DNA of 64,000 nucleotides, taken from the NCBI GenBank assembly GCA_026018925.1, contig JAKSZU010000018.1, forward strand, positions 3,070,920-3,134,919. The letters run 5' to 3'. Both the position numbers and the translations under genes were made by a program. Origin of the DNA: Tupaia tana (Eukaryota > Chordata > Mammalia > Scandentia > Tupaiidae). This document shows, piece by piece, positions 11,201-19,848 of this stretch; position 1 is the first letter of the stretch, and every line of letters begins with the position of its first letter. The notes beneath the pieces are model-generated. The model had not been told where the DNA came from and made no database searches. It worked only from the letters and a program-made list of their open reading frames with translations.

Positions 11201-11872
11201 GACCAGCAAGTCTCTCCACGCTTGGGGTGCTTTTGTCCTCGAGGGAGATGAGACTACTTTGGGGACATCAGGACACCCCTTGGGACCAGCCCCAGTGTGA
11301 TGGCAGGTGTTCTCGCTCTTCTCAGCTGCCCCACGTTACCAAGCGAAGGGAACAGCTTGGAGCGGACAAGACTCAGCTCTGCTAGCACGGCCCCCGCGGT
11401 CACCTGGGGCAGGGCCGAGGACACCTGTTCTCCCCACTGGCTAGTGCTCGTGAGCAAGACGGAGGAGCAGGTCAGGGACGTGCCCCAGCCCCCTCCTCAG
11501 ACAGATGCCATCAGCACACCTGACCTCAAAAAAGAGGAAGCCACTTAACGGATATACAGCCACCTGGTGAGCAGTTAAGGGATGCCTTCAGCGTCCCTCA
11601 GTCCGGGATTTTTACTGAGTTCATCCTTAAGGAACGCAGAAAGACACCACCAGCACCGCCACGAGGGAAGGCCCCGACAGGACAGGAGGGGTGCGCACCT
11701 TGAAGATGGAGGCGTCCACTTCCTGGTTGTAGTCCTGCTTGCCGGCGTGTTTCCACGGGATCCGGAACATGTTCTTCTCGTCGCTCTCCCAGATCAGCCC
11801 CGGGTACATGCCGCTGTCGATCTGCTCGATCAGCCACTGGCGAAGCCGCCGGCCGCCGTTGCGGTCACACAT
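2178..11872 (-). CDS. IRF8: IRF8 coding region, exons 2-6 (3' part of the gene off the left edge)
   Basis: IRF8 is a nuclear transcription factor of monocyte, dendritic-cell and B-cell lineages. It binds ISRE, Ets-IRF and AP1-IRF composite sites with PU.1, BATF or other IRFs. Joining 11872-11699, 8088-7905, 5223-5135, 3362-3257 and 2225-2178 gives an open frame of 200 codons plus one base, and every junction is GT-AG and in phase. The DNA-binding domain (about residues 7-114) shows the tryptophan cluster W13, W28, W40, W60 and W78. T80, K108 and R111, positions altered in human IRF8 deficiency, are all present. Codons 120-200 form the linker before the IRF-association domain, which should start in exon 7 beyond base 1. 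IRF4 is excluded because its N-terminal extension is missing and the sequence starts MCDRNGG. No frameshift or stop is seen, so the gene looks functional. Confidence 0.97.
2226..3256 (-). other. IRF8: IRF8 intron 5
   Basis: The intron is 1031 nt with GTGAGC donor and CAG acceptor. It contains unique GC-rich sequence and a MIR-like remnant near 2770-2870. No gene or RNA is seen. Confidence 0.85.
2770..2870 (+). repeat. MIR-like remnant
   Basis: GAGACTGAGGCTCGATTACA then TGGGATTCGAATCCAGGGCT is the MIR core and its tRNA-like tail. Confidence 0.5.
3257..3362 (-). CDS. IRF8: IRF8 exon 5: proline/serine-rich linker
   Basis: The acceptor CCGCACAG is followed by CCT TCG GTG GAC. The exon is 106 nt and encodes residues 150-184 plus one base of codon 185: PSVDDYMGMIKRSPSPPEAC followed by RSQLLPDWWAQQPGT. 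The donor is GTGAGC. The exon is too short to stand out as an open frame; it was found by looking for the expected IRF8 linker between exons 4 and 6. Both splice sites and both phases (0 in, 1 out) fit. The SPSPPE segment is a proline-directed serine motif, but no modification can be claimed from sequence. Confidence 0.95.
3400..3545 (-). repeat. Old tRNA-derived SINE, degenerate (third type)
   Basis: The minus strand reads GGTTTGGTGGCTCAGCTGGT then GAGTC, like the 5' part of a tRNA with an A-box, then GAGGTTCGCGTCACC near the B-box. It is clearly different from the young SINE and more decayed. Confidence 0.45.
4097..4309 (+). repeat. Degenerate tRNA-type SINE
   Basis: It starts GGGGCCAGGCGCTGGTGCCA, contains CGGGTTTGAGTCCTGGACC (B-box-like), a CTCTCTCTTTCACTCTC stretch and an A-rich tail. 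The next SINE starts directly in its tail. Confidence 0.6.
4310..4599 (+). mobile_element. Long-form tRNA-derived SINE, full length, IRF8 intron 4
   Basis: This is a reference copy of the long form. It starts GGGACCAGCAGTTAGCGTAA, has A-box GTTAGCGTAATGG and B-box GGTTCGCGTCC, a body with GCCCAAGATC and a GGAGAAGGGATTGCGG word, a (TCTG)n stretch, CCCTATAGCGAAAAACCTCTC and an (AAAT)n tail. It lies antisense in IRF8 intron 4. Confidence 0.9.
5135..5223 (-). CDS. IRF8: IRF8 exon 4: start of the linker region
   Basis: The acceptor reads ACCGTAG and the exon starts GC, completing the Cys120 codon split from exon 3. It is 89 nt, codons 120-149, reading C-KLGAAPPSCVNEVTEMEC and on to ELIKE, and it ends in phase 0 before the donor GTGAGT. 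The stretch AAPPS differs from primate and mouse forms, as expected for a fast-evolving linker. The acidic MECGRSEIDELIKE part is conserved. The flanking introns (1772 and 2681 nt) hold only repeats and unique DNA. Confidence 0.96.
5224..7904 (-). other. IRF8: IRF8 intron 3
   Basis: The intron is 2681 nt with donor GTAACT and acceptor TAG. It contains the TSD-flanked retroposed block at 6728-7184. Otherwise it is unique DNA without a supported gene. Confidence 0.85.
6728..7184 (+). mobile_element. Retroposed sequence with poly(A) and target-site duplication, IRF8 intron 3
   Basis: AAAAATCAGTGCTAA ends at 6727 just before the block and recurs at about 7184-7198 after an A run. An AATAAA lies just before that run. 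A second AATAAA plus A run sits inside at about 6850-6874. The 3' part (about 6890-7155) resembles antisense LINE-1 text. It is either a retrocopy of a transcript with LINE-1 sequence in its 3' UTR, or two inserts in tandem. The source is not recognised. Confidence 0.7.
7905..8088 (-). CDS. IRF8: IRF8 exon 3: second half of the DNA-binding domain
   Basis: The acceptor CTCTTCCTCCAG is followed by GCCTGGGCA (A59, W60, A61). The exon is 184 nt, encodes residues 59-119, and ends with the first base of codon 120 before the donor GTAACT. It contains W78, the recognition-helix stretch TWKTRLRCALNKS (T77-S89), and the end of the domain through QLDISEPYKVYRIVPEEEQK. T80, R83, K108 and R111 are intact. 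No residue of this exon appears changed from human IRF8 as I remember it, so this is the most conserved coding segment in the window. Confidence 0.97.
8240..8330 (+). repeat. MIR-like remnant in IRF8 intron 2
   Basis: GGGAAGACCAAGGCTAGGCA, then AGATCACCCAGCAGAGGCAG, keeps the MIR order of word pairs. Confidence 0.5.
9745..10014 (+). mobile_element. Long-form SINE, IRF8 intron 2
   Basis: It starts GGGACCAGCAGACAGCGTAA, keeps the GGAGGAGAAGGGAA word, CCCTATAGCAAAAATCTCTC and an AAATAAATAAAT tail. It is antisense to IRF8. Confidence 0.88.
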
Positions 11873-11873
11873 C
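11699..11873 (-). CDS. IRF8: IRF8 exon 2: start codon and first half of the DNA-binding domain
   Basis: The ATG reads on the minus strand at 11872-11870. One untranslated G (11873) precedes it after the acceptor AG at 11875-11874. The frame gives codons 1-58 (MCDRNGGRRLRQWL... to ...DASIFK), with tryptophans at 13, 28 and 40 and the IPWKHAGKQDYN motif. The donor GTGCGC starts at 11698 and splits no codon. Spliced to exon 1, the start context has A at -3. Compared with my memory of the human protein, residues 21, 30, 31 and 34 differ, all small or conservative changes. This start is the known family start; the frame is open further upstream, but only through intron 1. Confidence 0.97.
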
Positions 11874-14365
11874 CTTGCAAAGAAGCACACGTGGGACCTC
11901 ACAGATGCGGGCTCGCGGGTCACAGCACCCGAGAATCGCCAACAGGAAAGCGCAGGCTCGCCTCCCAGACGCTGGCCTGGGGCACCCACACACCCAGGGA
12001 GTCTGGGCACCTGCCCGAGAAGACACGAAGACTGGAAGGTCCCGGACAGCCGCTGCGTCGGCCGCTGGGCGGGGGGGCTGCTGCGCTCCTTCCCGCTTCC
12101 GCCCGGCATTTCGCTCCGGGCTCACGGCCACATAAAACAGCGCCGCTTTTTGCCATTTTCCCCCTCAAAGTGTATTTATTTCTTCCAAGAGAAATAAAGG
12201 GGGTACTTGTGACAGGTATGCCCTTCACACCACATCCACCCCAGCCTGGATCACACGCACACGCATACCCGCCCCAGCCCTCGGATGCACACCCGGGACC
12301 CTCCCACGTGTGTCGGGCGTCACGAGCCACATCGCCCTGACCCGAGCAGCTCCGTCTGCAGCATGAATGCAGAGAGGCCGTTTGCTATCAGGTGTCTCCT
12401 CTGAGCCCCGCTGCTCAGAACCACCCGGACTACATGGCAACCCATTAGATCTGTGTTCCGGGACAGGACGCGACATCTGTGCCGTCCACGTCCAGCTCGT
12501 TCCTTCACGCCTAGCTTAGTGATGAGGGTATGCTTGGGAACGAGACAGAGCCGGGTCACCCAGGCCCCCACCTCAGTGGGGCGAGCCCGGACCGTCACTT
12601 GAGCTTCAGCTCTCCACGCACCGCCAACTCAGGGGTGACTGTGGGCACCTGGTGCTGTGCCGGGATTCCGATGGTGCCAGGACTGTTGGGGACTCTCCAC
12701 ACTGCATGTGCCACCATTGTCACCCACACTGACCCCCTCCGGACCTCTCGGGACCAGGTGAGAGATGGCAGATGAGCACGAGGGAGAGAACAGCACAGCC
12801 AGGCGGGAGGACGCCGTAGCCCAGCCACCCCAGGGCACGAGACCTCTGTCGGAGGAATGCTTGCAGGGTAGACCGCTTTCCCAGCAGCACAGGCCGAGAA
12901 CAGCCAACGCTTACCAGAACAGTGCTGGAAATCCCCCAGGCAGCTGGACAGACGCCCACCCGAAAAGAAAGTCATTTTTGTGCTCTTCCCATTACAATGT
13001 GGCCTCTTTGGGCAATGTGTCTGCAATGATCAGGGATGACAAGATGCCCCCCAGAACATGGTCACGCCCAGAGCCACCGTGGTCCACAGCGCAGAATGAC
13101 AGCAACCTTGGCAGTGTGCCCTGGGAAACGCCAGCCCCCCGGAACCGGGGGACAGGAGGTGGCTCCCTTCACTGGCGCGTACAGAGAGGCCACCTTCGAT
13201 TACAGGAGCCCAGCACGGGAGCCCTCCCACTGCGGTCACCTCCAGAGGTAAGACCACAGGTTCTCGCAAACGCTGACGAGTTCATCCACCCCACGTCCAG
13301 CCTGAAAGCACAAACGAGCCTGGTCGCACCTTTACAACTTCCTCTTCTACGATTCTGAGGGGACGTCTCCTCTCTGGTGCTAACCCGCACCCCCAGACGT
13401 GTCCAGGGTCGGGCTCGCTAGGCAGGCCCCCCGGTCCAGACTCCAGGATGTGCCCACTGCCACTACGGCACTCCCCTCTCCCACCTCGAGGACCAGGGGG
13501 CTTGTCCTCTGGCCTCCGCAGCCACCTCAGTGCAGACCGAACCCGTCCAAGCCGGTCTCTACCCAGCCCAGCCTGCCTCAAGTGACCGGGTCACTTTCAG
13601 CACCTCCAATCTTCTCCCGCAGGAACCACCAGAACCCCGACGGGCGGGCTGGGACGTCATTTAAGCACTGGGTCTGACCTTTGGTCTACAGAAAGTGGGG
13701 GCAGTGGGCATTGAAAATTCTGGAAATGCGGCCTCTAGTTCTCGTTCACTGAGCTCTAGATGAGGGACCGCTCACCGTGAAGGCCGTCCTACAGCATGGC
13801 TGGTTTCACACCGAAATGTTCCTGTGGGCTGTGACCCCCGCAGTGTGGTGCCAGGGAAGGGACATCGGCTCAGAGAAGCAGAGGACTCAGAAGTCTTCAC
13901 AACTGCCGTTCATGGGAATTGTAAACGCGGCTGTCCCCCTGTATGCCCTCACATACACCCGGTTATTGGGGGGTCACAGTTAGGACCTCCAAACACCACT
14001 GGGTTCAGCAGGACGAGGGGGCTGGTCTCACGGTAACGGGATCGCCACTTCCCTTCTGAATAGGAGTCGATCTTAAGTTTTCCATACAAACCAGAGCTTG
14101 CATGGCAACCATGGTTTGTATGGAAACCATGTTTAAGAAAACCCGAGCTCTTTGGCAAAGCACCAGTCTTTGGGAGCAGGCGACCCTATCAACGTCTTGG
14201 GTTGCTGTGGACAGGGGGCAGAGGAACAGAACACGGGGAAGGGCAGCGACCGGCAGCGCGCCGGAGACAGTACCGTAATCCCACTCGGGCGCCCGGCCTG
14301 CTGTCGGGGAACCCACCGGACGGGACCGCTGGGACGCGGCCGCCCTCCCCGCCCAGCGAGCCTAC
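11874..14365 (-). other. IRF8: IRF8 intron 1
   Basis: The intron is 2492 nt, from GTAGGC at 14365 to the AG at 11875-11874. It is mostly unique GC-rich sequence with no young SINE, unlike introns 2 and 4. The promoter-proximal end holds the inverted repeat at 14080. No RNA gene is recognised. Confidence 0.85.
14080..14125. repeat. Perfect 14-bp inverted repeat with 18-bp spacer, IRF8 intron 1
   Basis: TTCCATACAAACCA at 14080-14093 is repeated as its exact reverse complement at 14112-14125. The spacer holds GCATGGCAACCA, which resembles an RFX half-site. Weaker complementarity extends outward (CTTAA...TTTAAG). It could be a small palindromic transposon remnant or a protein-binding palindrome. 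Confidence 0.8.
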
Positions 14366-14440
14366 CTGCCGCCGCAGTGCGCCTCCGGCCCGCCGCCCGC
14401 GTTCCCACGCTCTGCGCCGCGCTCCGGGCGAAGCTCCTGG
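14366..14440 (-). other. IRF8: IRF8 exon 1 (5' UTR), upstream end approximate
   Basis: On the minus strand the sequence GGCGGCAG|GTAGGC at 14370-14361 is a strong donor inside the CpG island, 2.5 kb upstream of the coding exon. IRF8 genes have a short non-coding first exon there. The stretch from about 14440 to 14366 has no ATG, so no upstream start codon competes. The 5' end is inferred from an A-rich TATA-like element (GTAAAAAC, near 14469-14462) about 30 bases upstream and from the position of the CCAAT box. The transcription start was not measured. Confidence 0.6.
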
Positions 14441-14469
14441 GGGCCGGCGCCCGCGCGCGCGAGTTTTTA

Positions 14470-14485
14470 CGGGCGGGGGCGGAGC
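14470..14485. promoter_or_regulatory. GC boxes (Sp1/KLF type)
   Basis: GGGCGGGGGCGG on the plus strand (CCGCCCCCGCCC in the gene sense) gives two overlapping GC boxes between the CCAAT box and the A-rich TATA-like element. This fits a CpG-island promoter. Confidence 0.6.
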
Positions 14486-14512
14486 CGGCGCGCAGAGCGA
14501 CGGCGGCGCTGG

Positions 14513-14517
14513 CCAAT
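14513..14517. promoter_or_regulatory. CCAAT box
   Basis: GGCCAATGGC lies about 75 bases upstream of the inferred IRF8 start, the usual distance for NF-Y. CCAAT reads on the plus strand, so the box is inverted with respect to IRF8; either orientation is used in promoters. Confidence 0.65.
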
Positions 14518-14592
14518 GGCGTGCGGGAGTGGGACCGGACACCGCCCTATCGGCACGGCCCAGCCGGCCCGCCTTCTTCGAAGCGCTCGGCT

Positions 14593-14601
14593 TTCCGAGA
14601 A
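14593..14601 (-). promoter_or_regulatory. GAS element (STAT1 site) of the IRF8 promoter
   Basis: The minus strand reads TTCTCGGAA, a perfect TTCNNNGAA palindrome, in the context CTGATTTCTCGGAAAGC. The IRF8/ICSBP promoter is known to have such an interferon-gamma response element (pIRE) a little over 150 bases upstream of the start. The site here lies about 160 bases upstream of the inferred start. This is the main sequence evidence for STAT1 control of the gene. Confidence 0.85.
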
Positions 14602-14999
14602 ATCAGTTTGCTGCTCCGGCGTCCGCGGTGCTGACCGGCCAGAGGATCCCTGGCCTCTTCCGGCGCCGCGGGCGGAGCGCGGCTCCTCGCGCCCCGGGTC
14701 TGGGGGCGGCGCGGGCGGGGGGTTCCCGCAGGAATTCCCGAGTGCCCGCGTGGGCGAACGCTGGGCCCAGGCAGAGGTCACGGCGGAGGATGCGGCGCCG
14801 GGGAGCAGTGCTGCCGCGGGCCGGCGGTCCCCAGATTGACCCCAAGGTGTCCCCCACCCTTCCCGCCCCAGGAGTTTGGCAGACGTTCCGGAACTGCGTG
14901 GGACGCTCCCCTGTCCGAGGATGCCCTGATCAGAGTCCGGGAGGTGCAAACTGCGCGCCCGCAGCTGGTCGGGAAAGGGAGAGCCATTTACGGAGGCCT

Positions 15000-15913
15000 G
15001 GGGGACAGTGGCCTGCGGTTGGCGGGAGTGGCTGGAGAGTGCCCAGCTAGGAGCGTGTCTGAGGCCACTGCCCACTGCACCGGCGCTGACCGGCAGCCAC
15101 AGCGGGGCCGTCTGGCGCGGTGGAGCTGCAGTGGCCCTCCCGACCTCCACCTCGCAGCCGTGGCGAGAGCGCCTGGAGAGCACCTCGGGTCTGGGTGCCC
15201 AGCCTCTCCGGTGTGGGAGTGGGGAGCGGGGCAACACCAGAGAAAGCAAGCCCTAGAATCAGAAGGAAATGTTTACCATATCCTGTCCTGGGGTGGGGCA
15301 GATGCCGTGCCCGAGCCGGTGCACTCTGGCCCCGCGGCCACGTTCTCAGGGCTGTCTTATTTACCTGGGTTTCCAGGACTGTGAAATGTTCCAGGCTGGA
15401 AAAGAAAGTTTACCGGCCCCACAGAACAAACAGTACACTGCAAATATGAAATTAATAGCTGTTCACATGAAGGCCCTTGGAACAGAACTTGTGGAGCTGT
15501 AATTCATGAACTGGTGAATGTTCGAAACCATGCTAAGTTAGAAATACTGGGAATGAGCCCCCTAGACCGGTGACTGCCAGGAAGGCATGAGCCGGTGCAC
15601 TGTAGTGAGCTCCCCACCACCAAATAACTTTAAATGAAAACTGCTTTTTTAAAGCTCAAATTTCTTAATAAGAGCACTAAGACAAGCATATTTGTTGCGC
15701 TGTGGGGTGCAGCGTTCAGACCTCAGAGCTCCTGGGACCCGAGGCTCGCCGTGTCTGTCCCACACACGTTCACAAGTGCTGCCCACACACAGCGGGCTCG
15801 TCCATGCCGAGGGATGAGCAGATGTGGAAGCCAGCTAGAGGGGTTCCAGCAGGCCTTGGCGGTTGGCGTCTCTGTGTACGCTGCAAGACTCCCTCACACC
15901 ACACTGGCTTCCC
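15000..15913. other. Upstream flank of IRF8, unique sequence
   Basis: CpG density falls away from the island. No repeat, exon or RNA gene is recognised. Promoter-proximal control elements are possible but cannot be named. Confidence 0.6.
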
Positions 15914-15926
15914 TTAAAACTGCTCC

Positions 15927-16184
15927 CAGGGACCAGGAGATGGGATGATGGTTACATCGCCGGACTCCCACACAGTCGACTTCGAGTCCCGCACCCGGCA
16001 GCTTAAAACTCATGCTGGCTGAGTGTGCGTGCGTACCCGAGCACCCGAGAGGAGGATGGAGGAGAAGGGATTGCAGCATAGCCATTCCTTGGGGGCTGAT
16101 TTCTTGCTTTCTGTCTCTGTCTCTCCAGAGAGCACATGCACCCTATAGCAAAACTCTCTCTTTAAAAAAATAAAAATAAAAACT
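15927..16184 (+). mobile_element. Long-form SINE
   Basis: AGGGACCAGGAGATGGGATG starts the copy, which ends in CCCTATAGCAAAACTCTCTC and an A-rich tail. Its left TSD TTAAAACTGCTCC (15914-15926) has its mate at 16363-16376, beyond the next SINE, which therefore inserted later. Confidence 0.88.
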
Positions 16185-16186
16185 GG

Positions 16187-16364
16187 GGGCTGGCAGGTGG
16201 CATGGTGGTTAAGGGTGCTGGACACCCACGTGCCGACCGTGGCTCGAGTCCCAGACCTGATAACTTGTTTTCTCACTTTCCCTCTCCCTCTCTCTCTCAC
16301 TCTGTCCCTCTCTGGTCAAATTAAAATAAATAAAGTTAAATAAAATACCTCCTTTAAAAAAATT
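16187..16364 (+). mobile_element. Short-form SINE nested in the tail/TSD of the previous one
   Basis: It starts GGGGCTGGCAGGTGGCATGG, has TGGTTAAGG and CTCGAGTCCCAGACC, skips the long-form body, and ends CTCTGGTCAAATTAAAATAA. It is flanked by AAAAACTG on both sides. Confidence 0.88.
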
Positions 16365-16429
16365 AAAAACTGCTCCGAAACCCAGTGTTTAAATATGGTG
16401 GTTCCTCACTATCCAGGAATAACTTCTTT

Positions 16430-16680
16430 CTTCTAAGTTTCTTTCTTTCTTGAGAGTGAGAGACACAGAAAGAAACAGGCACCCTCATGTGGCCTCATGC
16501 TGTGACCTCCCTGCCACCCAGCCTTCCCGCCCAGGGAAGTATCAACTGCTTGCACCCAAGGTGTACACATCCCTCAGGGAACCGAACCCACAACCTTCCA
16601 TACGGACCCAGCATCACTCGCGAGGCGTGTCGCTGCTGCGCCGCCCAACTGACGCTGGCTTTGCTCAGTTTCTCACCTGG
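16430..16680 (-). repeat. Third SINE type, minus strand
   Basis: Read on the minus strand: GGGCGGCGCAGCAGCGACAC, GGTTGTGGGTTCGGTTCCCT (B-box-like), then GAGGGTGCCTGTTTCTTTCT and GTGTCTCTCACTCTC. The GGGTGCCTNTCTCT ending also occurs at 18800-19012 and about 43940-44260. Confidence 0.55.
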
Positions 16681-16689
16681 TCTGTTTAG

Positions 16690-17360
16690 TTCTGCTCCCG
16701 TTTAATGGCATTTACCGCACAGCTCCTTTGTGCTGGTGCCATGCCACGGACCGAGAGGGAGTCCCTGGAGCCGTGTGGGAGGCCTTCCTTCCTGGGTCCT
16801 CGGGAAGCCCCTGCCCATTTGTCCGGACGTTGACTGCACTAAGGAAGGCCATTTGCAGAGCCAGTCCTAGACCAGCCGCCTGCGGTTGACGGGGAGTGGC
16901 ACTGGGAGCGTGCCACTAGGCTGGGAATAGCCCGCAGAGTCCAAGCAGCAGGCGAGCCACAGTGCCGGCGGGAGCCGGAGTGGGCCCGGCCCAGCAGGGC
17001 CTCTGGGGCAGGGGACCTCGGGAGGCTGACGCTGCCCTCACGGGTCTAGGAGCAAGTCCTAAGCAGCAGGAGACGAGGGCCAGGGGGACGTTCAGAGCAG
17101 CCCAAGAATGTCCTGGAGGCTGCTGTCACCATCCTCGGCCATCGCGGCTGCTCCCCACGTGCTCTGGCCCAGAGAGCACGTCACGAGCCAGGTCGCAGTG
17201 GCCAGCCACCGCAGCACGCGTGTCCTGACGGGGGCCCTCACTAGGTCCCTTGGCGTCACCATCTCCGCTAAGCTCAGCGACCTCTGCCCCCTCTAGGGCC
17301 CAACGGGCACATCCATTCTTTTCACTGGTCTCTTCATTTCAAAAAAGTTGATAAATACTG
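16690..17360. other. Unique intergenic sequence
   Basis: GC-rich unique DNA with no recognised repeat, exon or RNA. Confidence 0.5.
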
Positions 17361-17364
17361 CAAA

Positions 17365-17700
17365 GCTCTGTTCGTCTCCTTTGGCTGCTGCAACAAATGA
17401 TAACCCTTAGCGACTTGGAACAACCCAGATGTCTGTCTCAGACCCCTCGCAGGTCTCCCTGGCAGAGGCTCCAGGGGAGTCTGGCCCCACCTGTGCAGCT
17501 TCCAGCCACCTCTCAGGCTCACAGCCCTCCTGCCATCCCAAAGGCAGCCTTGCCACGTGGGCCCTTCCCACGTGCCAGCTGGCTCGGACTCTTCTGCCTC
17601 CCTTGCCCACTTCTGCAGACCCTGACGACAGGGCCAGGAGAACCCAGGAGGCCTGTCTGTCTCCAGGTCAGCTGGCTCGCACACGTAACCCACCTACGGC
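17365..17700. repeat. Possible LTR or DNA-transposon remnant
   Basis: The words TGGCTGCTGCAACAAATGAT, GCGACTTGGAACAAC and GCCACGTGGGCCCTTCCCA occur in the order seen in common mammalian LTR-type repeats. The family is not certain. Confidence 0.3.
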
Positions 17701-17719
17701 CTCTGTTCTCCTTTGCTGT

Positions 17720-18455
17720 GTAACCTAGCGGAGTCCCGGCTCCATGGTCAGTACCGGGGCCTCCGCAGGGCCGCCGCCCCCACCGCACAGTCCCCCCACC
17801 CGACTCCGCCGTCACTAACTCGCATTTTCAGAGCACTGGGCTCCAGTCACACTGGAATCTTTTTAACAACTTGGTGCTTAATGTATACAGCCATGAGCCA
17901 TTTCCCAGAGTTTTTCTTGAGATAAAAGGGAAAAATTTATTGTATTTTGGTACCCCTTCCTGGCCCAGCACAGGATTGGGGGCGCCTTACAAAGAAAGTG
18001 TAAGTTCACCACGGAAAATCTCGGGGGCCCACAGGGAGGAAGCGGAAGAACCCAGCTCGTTCGTCTCTGCGCTCCAGCACACCCCTCTGGGCTGGGGGCC
18101 CAGGATCAGTGAGTCTTTAGGAGTCACAGGACACAGCGCCAGACTCCCAGCAGCACATTACGGCAGCAAAGCGAGTGATGTCAGAGCAGGCCGGCACGCG
18201 CCTCGGGGTCCCGTCACACAGACACGCCTGTTCTCCCGCGGGAGCTCTCCGGCACGGGGACACGCCGAAGCGGGCGCTCACGGAGACTGAGTGCCCCGGC
18301 ATCTCCAGGGGCTGGGCACAAAGGCACCCTCTGCCTGGCACGTCCCCAAATCCCAGACTTCCAGGAGCCCGGCGGGTACCACATAGCCACCCCGCGCTCG
18401 CAGGCTGTTCACACAGCGAGCCGGTCTTGTCGACCTGGGTGGAGGGACGCCCAGC
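17720..18455. other. Unique intergenic sequence
   Basis: GC-rich unique DNA. The long minus-strand open frame across 18117-19193 is rejected as a gene. Confidence 0.5.
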
Positions 18456-18507
18456 TGCCAGCCGAGGGCCAGCCAAGGGCCAGCCGAGGGCCAGCCGAGG
18501 GCCAGCC
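18456..18507. repeat. 11-bp minisatellite (CCAGCCGAGGG)n
   Basis: About four to five copies of CCAGCCGAGGG in a row, one with A for G, between unique flanks. Confidence 0.8.
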
Positions 18508-18799
18508 GGCCTCCTTTCTGCACACGCTCCTAGGCCGGAGGAGGCCTGGACAATGCTGCGCCGGCCTCGCGCGTGCCCAGGCTGCCGGTGGTGTCTGCCG
18601 CCACTGACGCCTGCTTCCTCCGCCGCCGGAGCGGACAGAGGAGCTGCTGCCCACCAGCCTTTCAGGTAACAGGCGGCAGGGGGATGGCACATGGGCTGTG
18701 GGGTGAGCGCGGAGGGCCCCAGGGCTGCGCCTCCTGGTGACCCTCCCCACACAGGTCTCGCCGACCCACCCAGGGCAGGCCTGTGAGGGCAGGAGCTCT

Positions 18800-19012
18800 T
18801 TTCCTTCCTTTGTGTTTTCTTTCCTTCACGAGAGACAGAGAAAGGCACCCTCGACAGCGCCTGCACACTAAGGCCAACCCCCAGCCTCAGTGGCCCAGGT
18901 CGTGGCCACGTGCTCCCGGCGTGCTCAGGGTTCCTGGACACAAACCAGGACGTCCGCCACGTGGACGTGGGCCTCGCCGCTGCGCCACGAGACGGACAAC
19001 CTTGGCACAGTA
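18800..19012 (-). repeat. Third SINE type, minus strand
   Basis: The minus strand reads TCTCGTGGCGCAGCGGCGAG near its start and GAGGGTGCCTTTCTCTGTCT near its end, like 16430-16680. Confidence 0.5.
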
Positions 19013-19519
19013 AGCAGCAGGCGATGAGGCCGTCCCGGTCCTCAAGCAGAGGCCATGTGTCGCCAGCATCTTCTTCCCGGCGAGGCATGAAAGGCCGTTC
19101 AAGCAGAGACCACGACGCCACAGCGACCCTGCAGAGACCCGGCCACAGCGAGTCGTTGCGGTGCCAATTCTCCACGTGGTCACGCCAGGACACTCCTGCA
19201 CCGTGGTCGCTAGCTTCGCTCTAGTCGCTCCCTCTGTCCCTACCCCAGGGCTATCTTTACATGCCGGGTGTTAACAGCCTCGCGCCGGGCACGCGCTCAG
19301 GCTTCGTAAACGCAGCGCGGTTTATCTGCACACAGCTGGTCAGCTCCTAGAGGTCGGTAATGCTCTCCGCGCGCTCGTGGTGGGCGCAAAACAAACGGGG
19401 AGTCTGAGGCAGCCCCTCTCATCTGCGTATTAAATGTCGTCTGCTTAACTTTCAGGCTCTGCCCTTGTCTCTGGCGATAGCATCCTGATAGTTAGGGACA
19501 AGTGGAAGAAGAGGCCCGG

Positions 19520-19602
19520 GCGTGACAGCGCGTGCAACACACTGCCCCTCGGCAGGCTGGGCAACAGGGGCGGGACAGAGAGACTCCATCTAAAACAGAC
19601 AC
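19520..19602 (+). repeat. 7SL/Alu-like 3' fragment
   Basis: GCAGGCTGGGCAACAGGGGC then GAGAGACTCCATCTAAAACA matches the 3' end of 7SL-derived SINEs or 7SL RNA (CCTGGGCAACA...GAGACTCCATCTCAAA). It merges into a CA-rich simple repeat. Confidence 0.5.
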
Positions 19603-19848
19603 TCACACTGTTTCACACACACACTCCACCCACATACACACACTCACGCATTCACACACCTACACATACACACTCACTTATACACTCACACATACACACA
19701 TTCTAACACACCCACACTCTCACACACTCACACTCATACACTCACACACACACTCCAACACCCTTACACATACTCACTCACACATTCACACTCACTCATA
19801 CACACTCACACACTCACACTCACTCATGCTCACTCACACACTAAGAAA
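19603..19848. repeat. CA/CACT-rich simple repeat
   Basis: Irregular (CACACT)n, (CACTCA)n and (CATACA)n units over about 245 bases, grown from the tail of the 7SL-like fragment. Confidence 0.9.

Larger units (their letters stand above)
8089..11698 (-). other. IRF8: IRF8 intron 2
   Basis: The intron is 3610 nt with GTGCGC donor and CAG acceptor. It contains one full-length SINE (9745-10014) and a MIR-like remnant; the rest is unique GC-rich DNA. The large open frames inside (for example 8854-9435 and 10575-11300, plus strand) run antisense and resemble no known protein. Confidence 0.85.
14200..15000. promoter_or_regulatory. CpG island at the IRF8 promoter
   Basis: CpG dinucleotides are dense here, including runs of alternating CG near 14450-14461, against scattered CpG on both sides. 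The island covers exon 1, the start of intron 1 and several hundred bases upstream of IRF8. Long open frames across it (for example 14202-15050 plus strand) reflect lack of stops in GC-rich DNA, not genes. Confidence 0.85.

Noticed and set aside
10575-11300. Open frame of 241 codons, plus strand, in IRF8 intron 2
   Set aside because: Antisense to the intron, no domain, composition typical of GC-rich non-coding DNA.
14202-15050. Open frame of 282 codons, plus strand, across the IRF8 promoter
   Set aside because: It lies in the CpG island where stops are rare. Its protein is Arg/Ala/Pro-rich low-complexity text with no domain, and it overlaps the promoter and exon 1.
18117-19193. Open frame of 358 codons, minus strand
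   Set aside because: It runs through a minisatellite and a third-type SINE and shows no recognisable domain, so GC content explains it.
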